64,000 bases of DNA from Streptomyces sp. JH34 (GCF_029428875.1 NZ_JAJSOO010000001.1:2356001-2420000), one strand, 5' to 3'. Positions 7,413-16,379 are shown, numbered from the stretch's first letter. Translations and numbers: made by a program. Notes: generated from the sequence alone by a model not told the origin.

Positions 7413-8372
7413 TCAGCCCAGCATGCGGACGGGCTTCCCGTCGAGGTAGGCGCGGATGTCCTCGACCGCGTCCCCGTAGTACGCCGCGTAGTTGGCCCGG
7501 GACACGTAACCCAGGTGAGGTGTGGCCAGGAGGCGCGGTGCGCTGCGCATCGGATGGTCCGCCGGGAGGGGTTCGACGTCGAACACGTCGACGCCCGCGC
7601 CCGCGATGGCCCCTCGGTGCAGGACGTCGAGCAGCGCGTCCTGGTCGACGATCGCCGCCCGCGAGGTGTTGACGAGATAGCTGCCGGGCCGCATCAGCCC
7701 GAGCTCCTTCGCACCGAGCAGCCCGCGGGTGCGGTCGCTCAGCACCAGGTGGACGGAGACGAAGTCGCTCGTCTCCAGCAGCTCCTCCTTGGACGCCATG
7801 AAGCCTGCCCCGGCCTCCTCCGCCCGCTCCGGGGTCAGGTTGCGGCTCCAGGCCACCACGTCCATGCCGAAGGCGCGGCCGACCGCGGCGACCCTGCCGC
7901 CGATCTTCCCCAGCCCCAGGATCCCGAGCCTCCGGCCGTGCAGGTCGGCGCCGACGGTGGACTGCCAAGGTCCGCCGTCGCGGAGGGCGTTCGCCTCGGT
8001 GACGATCCCGCGCGCCAGTCCGAGCAGCAGGGCCCAGGTGAGCTCGACGGGCGGGGTGGCGGTGCTGGCGGTACCGCAGACGGTGACCCCGTGCCGTTCG
8101 GCCGCGGCGTAGTCGATGGATGTGTTGCGCATGCCGGACGCGACGATCAGGCGGAGCCGCGGCAGCCGTTCGATCAGCGTCGCGGGAAACGGCACGCGCT
8201 CCCTCAGCGTGACGACGATGTCGAACTCCGCGAGGCGCGCGACCAGTTCGTCCTCGGTGGCGCAGTGCTCGGCGAAACCGACCACGTCGATGTCGGCGGC
8301 GACGGGCGACCAGTCGGCGGCGGTGCCCGCCACGGACTGGTAGTCGTCGAGCACGGCACAGCGGAGTTTCAT
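7413..8372 (-). CDS. D-2-hydroxyacid dehydrogenase family protein
   Basis: Starts at the ATG at 8372 (MKLRCAVLDDYQSVAG), with AGGAC just upstream; 319 residues. The NAD-binding Rossmann motif is 'GLGKIGGRVAAVGRAFGMDVVAWSRNL' in the middle of the chain. The catalytic Arg lies in 'SGMRNTSIDYAAA', the Glu in 'DVEPLP' and the His in 'ATPHLGYVSR', so the family triad is complete. The enzyme should reduce a 2-keto acid with NAD(P)H or run the reverse reaction; the substrate cannot be read from sequence. It is cytosolic, with no linked pathway genes. Confidence 0.88.
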   Translation of the reverse strand: MKLRCAVLDDYQSVAGTAADWSPVAADIDVVGFAEHCATEDELVARLAEFDIVVTLRERVPFPATLIERLPRLRLIVASGMRNTSIDYAAAERHGVTVCGTASTATPPVELTWALLLGLARGIVTEANALRDGGPWQSTVGADLHGRRLGILGLGKIGGRVAAVGRAFGMDVVAWSRNLTPERAEEAGAGFMASKEELLETSDFVSVHLVLSDRTRGLLGAKELGLMRPGSYLVNTSRAAIVDQDALLDVLHRGAIAGAGVDVFDVEPLPADHPMRSAPRLLATPHLGYVSRANYAAYYGDAVEDIRAYLDGKPVRMLG

Positions 8373-8456
8373 GGTGTCCTGCCCTTCGGCGGCACGGCGA
8401 CGGTGCTGCCGCGGCACTGCGGCAGCACCGGGAAATCTACCGGCCGTGTCCGGGGC

Positions 8457-9599
8457 TCACGCGTCCAGCCAGGCCTCCGCGTTGCGGGCGACGTCGTAGA
8501 CCCGCTCCACCTGGGTGGCGGTGAGCACGCCCGTGAGCGGGGCCAGGGCGGACACCTGGCGCTCCCGGTAGACGCTCACACCGGCCGGGGCGGCGACCAC
8601 CTCCAGCGCCGTGACCCCGGTGAACACCAGCACGGTCCGCACGGGTACGTCGTAGGCGCAGTACGCCTCCAGCGCCTCCCGGGCCCGCCGGGCGCCGGGC
8701 AGGCCGTCGAGCTCGTACGGCTGGGGGGTGCCTTCGTCGATCCGCAGGGTGCCCTCCTCGATGCGTACCGACGCGCCGGGGCGGTGTTCGGTGCTCACGG
8801 CGAACACCCCGCCGGGCCCGATGAGCAGATGCCCGATCTCCGTGCCGTCCGGCAGGGGCACAGAGTGCAGCACCCTCCAGCCGTGCCGGGTCAGGCGCTT
8901 GAGCTCCGCGCCGACCCGCCGCTCCCCCGCGAGGGCGCCGCGCCGCGGATCGGCGTCCTTGTGCCGCCGCAGCGCTCCGGTGGCGACCCGTACGAACGCC
9001 ACGGTCCCGGTCTCGCCGAGCTGCTCCCGGAGCCCGGTCCCGGGCCTCCGCCGGGCGAGGTCGTTCGCGGGGGTCAGCGCGGGCAGGACCGCCGGCCGCC
9101 GACGCTCCTCGGCTGGTACGGCCACGGGGTCCGGCTCGGGCGACGCCTCCGGACCGGCGACGGGGTCCGGCTCGGGCGGCGTCCTCGGAGCGGCCACCGG
9201 CTCGGGGACGGGCTGACGCGCGGCCACCGGTTCCGGCTCCGGCTGCTCGGCGGTGGCAGGCGCGGGCGCGGGCGCCGGATGCTCGGCGGTGCCAGGCGCG
9301 GGCGCCGGATCCTGCGCGGCACCGCGCCTCCGCAGGCCTCTCATCGGCGGGATGCGCGGAACCGGCGGCGGCGTGGGCGGGCCGGGGGGCACGGCCGGCG
9401 CGCCCTCACCGACCAGGGCCGGAAGATCCGGGACCTGGCGCGCGAGTGCGTCGGTCACCGCGTCCCGGTAGCGCGGGTGCAGGACCGTGATCGTGCCGCT
9501 GCCCCGGTCCGCCCAGCCGATCGCGGTGCCGTCCGGCAGGTTCACATAGAGCCGGTCGTGCCCGAAGAGCTGCCATGACGTGACCTTGAGATCCTGCAT
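8457..9599 (-). CDS. NERD (nuclease-related) domain protein
   Basis: Starts at ATG 9599 with GAGGGGGC upstream; 380 residues. Residues 1-60 form a conserved head (MQDLKVTSWQLFGHDRLYVN). A long Pro/Ala/Glu repeat linker follows (about 80-170, with repeated 'PEP'/'PVA' units). The C-terminal 200 residues carry a NERD domain: 'GALAGERRVGAELKRLTRHGWRVLHSVPLPDGTEIGHLLIGPGGVFAVST' and 'VRTVLVFTG'. NERD domains resemble restriction-endonuclease-fold nucleases, but the metal-binding Asp expected near 'DHLVIGPGG' is here 'GHLLIGPGG', so nuclease activity is doubtful. No signal peptide. Its role is unknown. Confidence 0.82.
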   Translation of the reverse strand: MQDLKVTSWQLFGHDRLYVNLPDGTAIGWADRGSGTITVLHPRYRDAVTDALARQVPDLPALVGEGAPAVPPGPPTPPPVPRIPPMRGLRRRGAAQDPAPAPGTAEHPAPAPAPATAEQPEPEPVAARQPVPEPVAAPRTPPEPDPVAGPEASPEPDPVAVPAEERRRPAVLPALTPANDLARRRPGTGLREQLGETGTVAFVRVATGALRRHKDADPRRGALAGERRVGAELKRLTRHGWRVLHSVPLPDGTEIGHLLIGPGGVFAVSTEHRPGASVRIEEGTLRIDEGTPQPYELDGLPGARRAREALEAYCAYDVPVRTVLVFTGVTALEVVAAPAGVSVYRERQVSALAPLTGVLTATQVERVYDVARNAEAWLDA

Positions 9600-9915
9600 C
9601 GTGCCCCCTCTGTTCACCCCACCGGCATCCTTTGCTCCCTCAGCCTGCACGGCGGGCCGTCCCGCCGGACAGGGCGCAGAGCGGGCGCGCGGAGTCGGCG
9701 GCACGGCGTTCCGGAGCAGCCCGGGCCCTGTATGCCCCGGACTGCTCCGGTGCCTCGTTCGGACCAGGGGAAGGCCGGGAGCCGGACAGGTGTCCATCAT
9801 CGCCCTCGCAGCGGCCCCGACCGTGGAAACGGTCTTTTCGTCACCTGTACGAGCGGCATCGACCACGAGATCGTTGCATCACGCACCAAAACGCGACCAA
9901 CGTCCGCAAGGAGGC
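9600..9915. other. Intergenic region between divergent NERD and membrane-protein genes
   Basis: About 316 bp without a supported gene. Reading frames here have no ribosome-binding sites and look like ordinary GC-rich spacer. The only locally AT-richer part is around 9820-9905, just ahead of the small leader frame, and probably holds the promoter for the plus-strand unit. No repeat or structured RNA was found. Confidence 0.4.
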
Positions 9916-9981
9916 GTGAACGCGCACGAAACCGGGCAGCTTCCCGGGGACCTGGCAGGGTTCGGCACTGGGGGGCCGTGA
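9916..9981 (+). CDS. Possible 21-residue leader peptide
   Basis: GTG preceded by AAGGAGG 2-8 nt upstream, the best ribosome-binding site in the region. It reads VNAHETGQLPGDLAGFGTGGP and stops with TGA that overlaps the next gene's ATG as TGATG, the classic arrangement for translational coupling. No family is recognised. It could instead be a chance frame, with translation of the next gene starting from its own GGGGGGCC. Confidence 0.35.
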   Translation: MNAHETGQLPGDLAGFGTGGP

Positions 9982-11654
9982 TGGAACCACGCGATCAGTC
10001 GGAAGCACCGGAGCCCAGACCCGGGACCGGGTGGGAATCCGTACCGGAGCACGCCTGGGGGCCCGCGCAGCCGCCCCCTCCTCCCGCCCGGCCCCCGACG
10101 CCACCCACGGCCGGTCCACCACCGGGCGGTGTGCTGCGGGCCGTCGCCGCCGGACTGCTCGGCCTCTCCGGCCTGGGGCTCGGCCACGTCCTGGTGCGCC
10201 GCTGGGGAAGGGCCGCGGTGAGCTGGGGGGCGACGGCCGTCCTGCTGCTCGTCGCGCTGCCCGCCGACCCGGACGGGGTGCCCGCCGCCCTCGTCGCCGC
10301 CTACCTCCTGCTGCTGGTCCTCGCCGGCGCCGACGCGGCCCGCATCGCCCTGCGTACGGAGTTCCGCCCGTGGTCCCGGCCCGCCCTGGCCGTGGTGCTC
10401 GGGCTGCTCCTGCTGGGCGTGCCGGTCGCGGGTACCGCGGCCTACGGCTCCGCACGCGACGAGGCCGTGGAACAGCAGCTGCTCGGCCGGCTGGAGGAGG
10501 GCGACGATCTGGTGGCGCAGGCGGCGAAGAGCTCGTTCCTCCTCTCCGCACCCGACTACCGGCACGCGCTCAGCCTGTACCGGGGACTGGCCGAGGACCA
10601 CGCCGGTTCGCGCGCCGCGGCCCTCGTCCCCGTAAGGCTGAGGTCCTTCTACGCCGCCGTCGCCTCGCCGTACCGCGCGAAGAAGCACTGCGAGGCGGTC
10701 GGGCCGCTGACCTATCTGCGCACCCTGCCCGACGCGGTGGACCGGAAGCTGCTCGGCGATCTCGCTGGCTGGCCCGACACACCGCTCGCGGAGTCGCTGT
10801 ACGGCTGCGGTGTCTCCCGGCTGGACGGTGCGGGCACGGATTCGGGTGGTGAGGAGCTGGGCACCCTGCTGCGTACGTTCCCGGGGACCACGCAGGCGGA
10901 TCAGGTCGGCCCGGCCGTCAGCGCGACGATAGAGCGTCAGGTGGCCGGCCTGAAGGGCGCGGAGCCCTGCGCGGTGACCGACCAGTTGCGCCGGACGAGC
11001 ACCCTGGTGGGCGAGCTCCCCGTGTCCTCGGTGCCTTCCCTCGGCCGGCAGGCCGCCGCGGCCGTGCAGGACGGCGTGTACGCCTGCGGCGTGGACGAGT
11101 TCGAGGACAAGCACTTCGCGGACGCCCGGCAGACCCTGACGGACTTCGCGGACGCCTACAGGAAGGACGGGCGCAGGCGGCATGCCCTGGACATCGCCAC
11201 CGCGGCCGAGATAGCGGAGGTCCGGCCCTCGGCCGGCGAGCGGCTGCCCGGGAGCGGGAAGCCGGGGGGTGTCCGCATGGAGCTCGTCATCAGCAACGGC
11301 GCCCCCAACGACGTGGAGGTGCTCTACACCGGTCCGGTCACCGGCACGGTGAAGCTGAAGGCGTGCGGAAGCTGCGTGCGGTTCAGCGGCGAGGCCACGG
11401 GGGCGGCGGGCGCCTGCAGGGCGAGCGGCACGTCCTACCCGAAGGCGCGCTTGCGGCTTCCTGCGGGCGAGTACCACTTCCTGTACAAGCACGGCACGGG
11501 AGCGTCCTCCGCCGTGGACAGCTACGCCTCCGGGTCCAGCGTCAAACCCGGCTACTCGTACACCAGTTGCACCTACGTCATCGAGAGGGACCCGTACGGC
11601 CTGGACCTTCCCACCCTGCCGGACCTGCTGAAGCCGGCCTCCGCACCCCGCTGA
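9981..11654 (+). CDS. Multi-pass N-terminal membrane protein with large extracytoplasmic domain, unknown function
   Basis: A 557-residue protein. A proline-rich cytoplasmic head (1-45) is followed by about four hydrophobic segments between residues 50 and 160 (for example 'AVAAGLLGLSGLGLGHVLV', 'GATAVLLLVALPA', 'LVAAYLLLLVLAGAD', 'ALAVVLGLLLLGVPVAGTAAYG'). The rest is a soluble region with TPR-like 'ALSLYRGLAEDHAGSRAA', 'ADARQTLTDFADAYRKDGRRRHALDIA' and several cysteines in the last 130 residues ('KLKACGSCVRFSGEA', 'ACRASG', 'SCTYVIERD'). The Cys pairs suggest an exported, disulfide-bonded domain. The ATG at 9981 overlaps the stop of a possible leader peptide; a GTG 3 nt earlier is an alternative. 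No function is known to me. Confidence 0.78.
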   Translation: MEPRDQSEAPEPRPGTGWESVPEHAWGPAQPPPPPARPPTPPTAGPPPGGVLRAVAAGLLGLSGLGLGHVLVRRWGRAAVSWGATAVLLLVALPADPDGVPAALVAAYLLLLVLAGADAARIALRTEFRPWSRPALAVVLGLLLLGVPVAGTAAYGSARDEAVEQQLLGRLEEGDDLVAQAAKSSFLLSAPDYRHALSLYRGLAEDHAGSRAAALVPVRLRSFYAAVASPYRAKKHCEAVGPLTYLRTLPDAVDRKLLGDLAGWPDTPLAESLYGCGVSRLDGAGTDSGGEELGTLLRTFPGTTQADQVGPAVSATIERQVAGLKGAEPCAVTDQLRRTSTLVGELPVSSVPSLGRQAAAAVQDGVYACGVDEFEDKHFADARQTLTDFADAYRKDGRRRHALDIATAAEIAEVRPSAGERLPGSGKPGGVRMELVISNGAPNDVEVLYTGPVTGTVKLKACGSCVRFSGEATGAAGACRASGTSYPKARLRLPAGEYHFLYKHGTGASSAVDSYASGSSVKPGYSYTSCTYVIERDPYGLDLPTLPDLLKPASAPR

Positions 11655-11690
11655 GCTCGCTGAGCTCCCTCCGCCCGGCGCGGTCACGCG

Positions 11691-12800
11691 TCAGGCGGAG
11701 GTGCGTTTCCGTGCGGTCTTCGTCGCCGTGGCCTTCGTCGCCGTGGCCTTCGTCGCCGTGGCCTTCGTCGCCGCCTTCTTCGCCGTGGCCTTCTTCGCGG
11801 TCTGCTTCTTCGGCGTCTTCTTCCCGGCCGGCTCCTTCGCCGCCGTTCTCTCCGCGGATGTCTCCGTGGATGTCTCCGCGGATGTCCTCTTCGCGGCTGC
11901 CTTCTTCGGTGCCGCCTTCTTCGCCGGGGTGCGCTTCGAGGCCGGCTTCTCCGCCGACGGCTTCTTCGCGCCGCCGCTCCTGCCCGAGCCGATGTGGTGG
12001 ACGTCCGCGACCTCGGCGCCCTCCCCGTGTGACTCCTGCGCCGCCCGGACGCTGTTCTCCAGCGCCGCCATCAGGTCGATCACCTTGCCCTCGGGCTCCT
12101 CGGCGGTCTCCTCCGCGACGGGTTCCCCGGCCGCCTTCGCCGCGACGAGTTCCTCGACAGCCTCGCGGTAGTCGTCGTGGAGCGTCTCGAGATCGGCGTC
12201 GCCGAGAGTGTTCATCAGCGCGTCGGCAAGGTCCAGTTCCGCGTCGCGGACCTTGACGCCGGAGTCGGGGGCGACGCCTTCCGGGGCGCGGATCTCGTCC
12301 GGCCACAGCAGCCCGTGCATCGCGATGACGTCGTCGACCACCCGCAGCATGCCGAGGCGTTCCCGCCCGCGCAGCGCGTACTTCGCGACGGCGACCTTGC
12401 CGCTGCGCCTGAGGGCCTCCCGCAGCAGGGCGTACGGTTTGGCGGCCGGGACACCGTTGGCCGAGAGGTAGTACGCCGAGTCCAGCTGGAGGGGGTCGAC
12501 GGCCGAGGCCGGCACGAATCCCTCGATCTCGATCGTCTTGGCGGTGGGCAGCGGCAGGGAGGCCAGGTCCTCGTCGGTCACGGGGATGACGGTGCCGTCG
12601 GCGTCCTCGTACGCCTTGACGGTCTCGGAGGCCGGCACCTCCTCCTCGTCCAGTTCACAGACCTTGTGGTAGCGGATCCGGCCACCGTCGGAGAGGTGGA
12701 TCTGCCGGAACGAGATCGAGTGGTTCTCGGTGGCGTTCATGAGCTTGACCGGGATGCTGACCAGACCGAACGAGATCGAGCCGTTCCAGATGGACCTCAC
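11691..12800 (-). CDS. ku: Ku DNA end-binding protein (NHEJ)
   Basis: A 369-residue bacterial Ku, GTG start, opening MRSIWNGSISFGLVSIPVKL, which is the family signature. Residues 1-260 form the Ku core that encircles broken DNA ends as a homodimer and recruits LigD. The last 100 residues are a Lys/Ala/Thr-rich tail resembling histone H1 ('PAKKAAPKKAAAK', 'KATATKATATK...'), which in actinobacterial Ku aids DNA binding. It is divergent from a LigD-type polymerase gene with a 59-bp shared promoter region, so both halves of an end-joining module are expressed from one point. No LigD ligase domain is in the window and must come from elsewhere. Confidence 0.95.
   Translation of the reverse strand: MRSIWNGSISFGLVSIPVKLMNATENHSISFRQIHLSDGGRIRYHKVCELDEEEVPASETVKAYEDADGTVIPVTDEDLASLPLPTAKTIEIEGFVPASAVDPLQLDSAYYLSANGVPAAKPYALLREALRRSGKVAVAKYALRGRERLGMLRVVDDVIAMHGLLWPDEIRAPEGVAPDSGVKVRDAELDLADALMNTLGDADLETLHDDYREAVEELVAAKAAGEPVAEETAEEPEGKVIDLMAALENSVRAAQESHGEGAEVADVHHIGSGRSGGAKKPSAEKPASKRTPAKKAAPKKAAAKRTSAETSTETSAERTAAKEPAGKKTPKKQTAKKATAKKAATKATATKATATKATATKTARKRTSA
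11719..11775. repeat. 15-bp tandem repeat in the Ku tail
   Basis: Near-identical 15-bp units (core cgtcgccgtggcctt) are repeated about three to four times. They encode the repeated 'KATAT' pentapeptides of the Ku basic tail. Copy number is likely to vary between strains through slippage. Confidence 0.75.
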
Positions 12801-12827
12801 CGTTCACCCCTTACGCCCGCCATGACC

Positions 12828-12863
12828 TCATACGTACGATTTCGTGTGATTCTTATCGTATGA
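12828..12863. promoter_or_regulatory. Dyad in the Ku/LigD-polymerase divergent promoter
   Basis: TCATACG at 12828-12834 and CGTATGA at 12857-12863 form 7-bp arms, with a nested TACGAT/ATCGTA pair. The interval is the most AT-rich stretch nearby and overlaps the start codon of the plus-strand gene, so a shared regulator of both end-joining genes could bind here. Confidence 0.45.
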
Positions 12864-13753
12864 CGCCGATCACGGAGGTGGAGGGGCGGCGCCTCGCGCT
12901 CAGCAATCTCGACAAGGTGCTGTACCCGGCCACCGGCACGACCAAGGGTGAGGTGTTGCACTACTACGCGGCCACGGCGGCGGGTGCGATGCTGCCGCAC
13001 CTGCGGGACCGCCCGCTGTCCTTCCTGCGGTATCCGGACGGTCCGGAGGGGCTGCGCTTCTTCACCAAGAACCCGCCGCCCGGTACGCCCGACTGGGTGC
13101 GGACCGCCCCGGTTCCCCGCAGCGACGACCCCGACGCCCGGCAGGTGCTCGCCCAGGACCTGCCGTCGCTGATGTGGGCGGCGAACCTGGTGGTGGAGTT
13201 CCACACCCACCAGTGGCGGCAGGACTCCCCCGCCGTGGCCGACCGGATGGTGTTCGACCTGGACCCCGGCCCGCCCGCGGGCGTCGTGGAGTGCTGCGCG
13301 GTCGCCCTGTGGCTGCGGGAGCGGCTGGCCGAGGACGGACTGTCCTCGTACGGGAAGACGTCCGGTTCCAAGGGCCTCCATCTGCTCGTCCCCCTGGAGC
13401 CGACCCCCTCCGAGGAGGTGACGGCGTACGCGAGGACGCTGGCGGTCCAGGCGCAGGGCGCGCTGCCCGAGCTGGCCGTGTACCGGATGACGCGCGCGCT
13501 GCGCCCGGGGAAGGTGTTCGTGGATTTCAGCCAGAACGCCGCGGCCAAGACCACCGCCGCGCCGTACACACTGCGGGCGAGGAGCAGTCCGACCGTGTCC
13601 GCGCCCGTCACCTGGGAGGAGATCGAGGCGTGCGGGGCGCCGGACGATCTGGTCTTCCTCGCCGGTGACATGGCCGCCCGGCTGGAGCGGCACGGGGACC
13701 TCCTCGGTCCGTTGAACGATCCGGGGCAGGCCGGGGCGCTCCCCGGGTGCTGA
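12860..13753 (+). CDS. NHEJ polymerase (LigD polymerase-domain type primase-polymerase)
   Basis: A 297-residue stand-alone AEP-type polymerase. Diagnostic parts are 'EGRRLALSNLDKVLYPATGTTKGEVLHYYA', the phosphate-binding 'FFTKNPPPGTPDWV', the metal-binding 'MVFDLDPGPP' (Asp-Leu-Asp), 'YGKTSGSKGLHLLVPL' and 'KVFVDFSQNAAAKTTAAPYTLRARSSPTVSAPVTWEE'. In end joining it fills gaps, preferring ribonucleotides, at ends held by Ku. Streptomyces commonly split LigD functions over separate proteins, as here. The ATG is 59 bp from the divergent Ku start. Confidence 0.93.
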   Translation: MTPITEVEGRRLALSNLDKVLYPATGTTKGEVLHYYAATAAGAMLPHLRDRPLSFLRYPDGPEGLRFFTKNPPPGTPDWVRTAPVPRSDDPDARQVLAQDLPSLMWAANLVVEFHTHQWRQDSPAVADRMVFDLDPGPPAGVVECCAVALWLRERLAEDGLSSYGKTSGSKGLHLLVPLEPTPSEEVTAYARTLAVQAQGALPELAVYRMTRALRPGKVFVDFSQNAAAKTTAAPYTLRARSSPTVSAPVTWEEIEACGAPDDLVFLAGDMAARLERHGDLLGPLNDPGQAGALPGC

Positions 13754-13944
13754 GCCCGGGCGGCGGAACAGGGTTTGCACAGCACGTTCACAACCCCGGC
13801 GGAAGCGACGAGGAAAGGCCGCAAGGGGAGGGTGGAACGTCCCGGCCGTGGTGCACACTCTGCGCAGACGCTGCGTCGCGGGCATCCGCCCTGCCGGGGC
13901 GCAGAAGGACGTCGCAGGCAGGGAAGTCACGGGGAGGTTGTGGC

Positions 13945-16062
13945 GTGTTCACGGGGATCGAAGAGGTCGACTGGGCCTCGATGAAGCATGCCTACGGCAC
14001 GGCCGACGACGTGCCGGGGCTCCTGTACGGGCTCGCCTCCGCCGATCCGGCGGAGCGGGAGACCGCGCTCGACGGGATGTACGGCGCCGTCCACCACCAG
14101 GGCAACGTGTACGCGTGCACCCTCGCCTGTATCCCGTTCCTCTTCGAGCTGGTTGCCGACCCCGGCGTGCGGGACCGGGGCGGCATCGTGGAGCTGCTCA
14201 CCAGCATCGGCGGCATCGACCTGGACGAGGACGAGGAGGTCGACGAGCTGGACGAGGACGAGATCGAGGGCGTCGCGAACTACGCGATGGCGTCCGCCGC
14301 CGTGGCGGCGGGCTCGCCGGTGTTCTTCGAGCTCGTCGCCGACGAGGATCCCGGGGTACGGCTCGCCGCCCCGCTGGCGCTGGCCACGCTGCACGCCCGG
14401 CCGGGCAGGGTGCTCGCCCTGCTGCGGGAGAGGCTGCCGGTGGAGGCGGACGACGAGGTGCGGCTGGCGCTCGTCGAGGCCGCCGGCCGGATAGCCCTGC
14501 GCCACCGGCGGCTGGCGGAACGGGCGGCCGACTGGCTGAGCCGGCTCGCGGCGGAGGCGTATCCGCCCGGACTGCGGCTGGCCGCCCTCGCGCAGCTCGC
14601 CAGGTGCGCCCCCGAGGCGCTGCCCGGCGATGTCGTGCGGGTGGTCTCCGGTCTGCTGCGGGAACTGCGCGCGGGGCCCGCCCGTCCCGAGCCCGCCGTG
14701 GACCCGTCCGGCGGTGACGAGACCGCGACGGAGCGGGGCACGGCCCCGACGCTGGTGGGGCAGCTGCGCGAGTTGTCCGCCGAGGAGTCCGCCGGGCGCG
14801 GCACACCGTGGGCCACCGACCTGCTGCGCACCCTGCACGTCGGTCTGGACGACCGGGTGGCGGACCGTACGGCGCTGCTGTCGGACCAACTGCGCAGCCC
14901 CGACCCGTGGCAGCGCGTGGACGCCGTACGGATGAGCAGTGGGCTGATGCGGGCCTGGCGCGGGTCGTACGACGACCTGGTGCGGCTGATCGGCGCGCAG
15001 CTCTCGGACCCGGAGCCGCGGCTGGCCGAGGCCGCCTCGTACGCGCTGGAGGATCTGTTCGGCCTGGCCGCACCGGCGGGCGACGCCCTTGCCGCGCGGG
15101 TGGCGGGGGATCCGGGGGCCTGGGTCAAGGAGTGGGCGAGCGGGCCTCCGGGTCTCGGGCCGTCGGTGAAGGCACTGGCCGGGCTGGGGGACGCCCGGGT
15201 GCTGCCCGCGGTCGCGGCGGCACTGGAACGGCCGGAGGTGCCCCACGACGTGGGCTTCGCGATCCGGTGCCTGGGCGATGCGGCCGCCCCGCTCGCCGGG
15301 GTGTTGCGGCGCAGGCTGGGCGAGGTCGGGCTGGACGAGGGCGCGTACGACCGGGCGAGCCCGCTGCTCGCCGGGCTGACGGCGCTGCGCGCGGGCGAGG
15401 CCGCCCCCGAGGTGCTGCGGGTGCTGCGGGGGGCGCCCGAGTACCGGGGCGAGTGGCTGCGTACGGCGGCGCTGAGGGCACTGGGCTCGTTCGGGCCGGC
15501 CGCCCGTTGCGCGGTTCCGGAGCTCCGGCGGCTGGCCCGTGGCACGGGCGCGGTGGCGACGGAGGCGGCGGAGGCCCTCTGGGCGGTCACCGGGGACGCC
15601 GAGGCGGTGCTGCCCGTGCTCACCGAAGGGCTGAGGGCCGAGCAGGCGCGCGACTGCCGGGCCGCCGTGACCGCGCTGGGCGCGCTGGGGCCGCGCGCCG
15701 GGGTGGCGGCTCCGCGGCTGCGGGCCCTGCTGGCCCACGAGGAGCTGTGGCTCCGGGTCGAGTCGGCGATCGCCCTGTGGGAGATCTCGGGGCGGACCGC
15801 GGAGGTGGTGCCCGTGCTCCTGTCGGCCTGGGAGAAGAACTGCCATGTCAGGGTCCGGGTGGCGGAATGTCTGGCGCGGATGGGCCCCGACGGTGCAGGC
15901 TCGGACGCGACACGGGTGCTGCGCGCCGAGCTCCTGTCCGTACGCCGGCACAAGGCGATGGACGGCGGATACGGCAGTCACGACACCCATGAGGACGAGA
16001 AGCTTCTGGCGCTCTGCCGGCGAGCACTTCTGGGACACACGGGGAAAGGAACCACATCATGA
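13945..16062 (+). CDS. HEAT-repeat protein, unknown function
   Basis: Starts at GTG 13945 (VFTGIEEVDWASMKHAYGTADDVPGLLYGL), with GGGGAGG 7 nt upstream; 705 residues. An N-terminal helical unit (1-110) is followed by an acidic loop 'DLDEDEEVDELDEDEIEG' and then about ten HEAT-type repeats ('DPGVRLAAPLALATLHARPG', 'ALRALGSFGPAARCAVPELRRLARG', 'AVTALGALGPRAGVAAPRLRALLAHEELWLRVESAIALWEISG'). Such alpha-solenoids are binding platforms; related Streptomyces proteins sometimes act as immunity or scaffold proteins. No enzymatic motif or membrane segment. The stop overlaps the next ATG (ATGA), so the two products are probably made together. Confidence 0.82.
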   Translation: MFTGIEEVDWASMKHAYGTADDVPGLLYGLASADPAERETALDGMYGAVHHQGNVYACTLACIPFLFELVADPGVRDRGGIVELLTSIGGIDLDEDEEVDELDEDEIEGVANYAMASAAVAAGSPVFFELVADEDPGVRLAAPLALATLHARPGRVLALLRERLPVEADDEVRLALVEAAGRIALRHRRLAERAADWLSRLAAEAYPPGLRLAALAQLARCAPEALPGDVVRVVSGLLRELRAGPARPEPAVDPSGGDETATERGTAPTLVGQLRELSAEESAGRGTPWATDLLRTLHVGLDDRVADRTALLSDQLRSPDPWQRVDAVRMSSGLMRAWRGSYDDLVRLIGAQLSDPEPRLAEAASYALEDLFGLAAPAGDALAARVAGDPGAWVKEWASGPPGLGPSVKALAGLGDARVLPAVAAALERPEVPHDVGFAIRCLGDAAAPLAGVLRRRLGEVGLDEGAYDRASPLLAGLTALRAGEAAPEVLRVLRGAPEYRGEWLRTAALRALGSFGPAARCAVPELRRLARGTGAVATEAAEALWAVTGDAEAVLPVLTEGLRAEQARDCRAAVTALGALGPRAGVAAPRLRALLAHEELWLRVESAIALWEISGRTAEVVPVLLSAWEKNCHVRVRVAECLARMGPDGAGSDATRVLRAELLSVRRHKAMDGGYGSHDTHEDEKLLALCRRALLGHTGKGTTS

Positions 16063-16379
16063 TCATCTTCGGCACGCGAGGCTATCTGTACCAGCTGGCG
16101 GTCCTGACGATGGTGTGCGGCTGGTGCGGCAACCCCGCGGCGCACACCCTGCGCAAGCGGGTCACCAAGTTCACGCTGTTCTTCGTACCGCTGTTCCCGT
16201 TCTCCACGAAGTACGCGACGCAGTGCACCTTCTGCGGCGGGGAGCGGCAGATACCCAAGGAGGAGGCCGACAGCCTGCTGGCACAGGCCCAGGGCGGCCA
16301 GGACGGCAATCCGTACGGCGCCGCGCAGCAGCAGCCCGGCTACGCGCCTCCCGGCGGCCAGAACCCGTACCAGAGCTGA
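16059..16379 (+). CDS. Small zinc-ribbon protein
   Basis: A 106-residue protein with two Cys-x2-Cys knuckles (CGWC near residue 20-23 and CTFC near 57-60) bracketing a hydrophobic segment 'FTLFFVPLFPFSTKYA'. This is the layout of a zinc-ribbon followed by a Gly/Gln/Pro-rich tail (about 75-106). The N-terminus 'MIIFGTRGYLYQLAVLTMVCGWCGN' is conserved in this family. Function unknown; possibly membrane-associated. Translation is coupled to the upstream HEAT-repeat gene by a 4-bp overlap. Confidence 0.85.
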   Translation: MIIFGTRGYLYQLAVLTMVCGWCGNPAAHTLRKRVTKFTLFFVPLFPFSTKYATQCTFCGGERQIPKEEADSLLAQAQGGQDGNPYGAAQQQPGYAPPGGQNPYQS

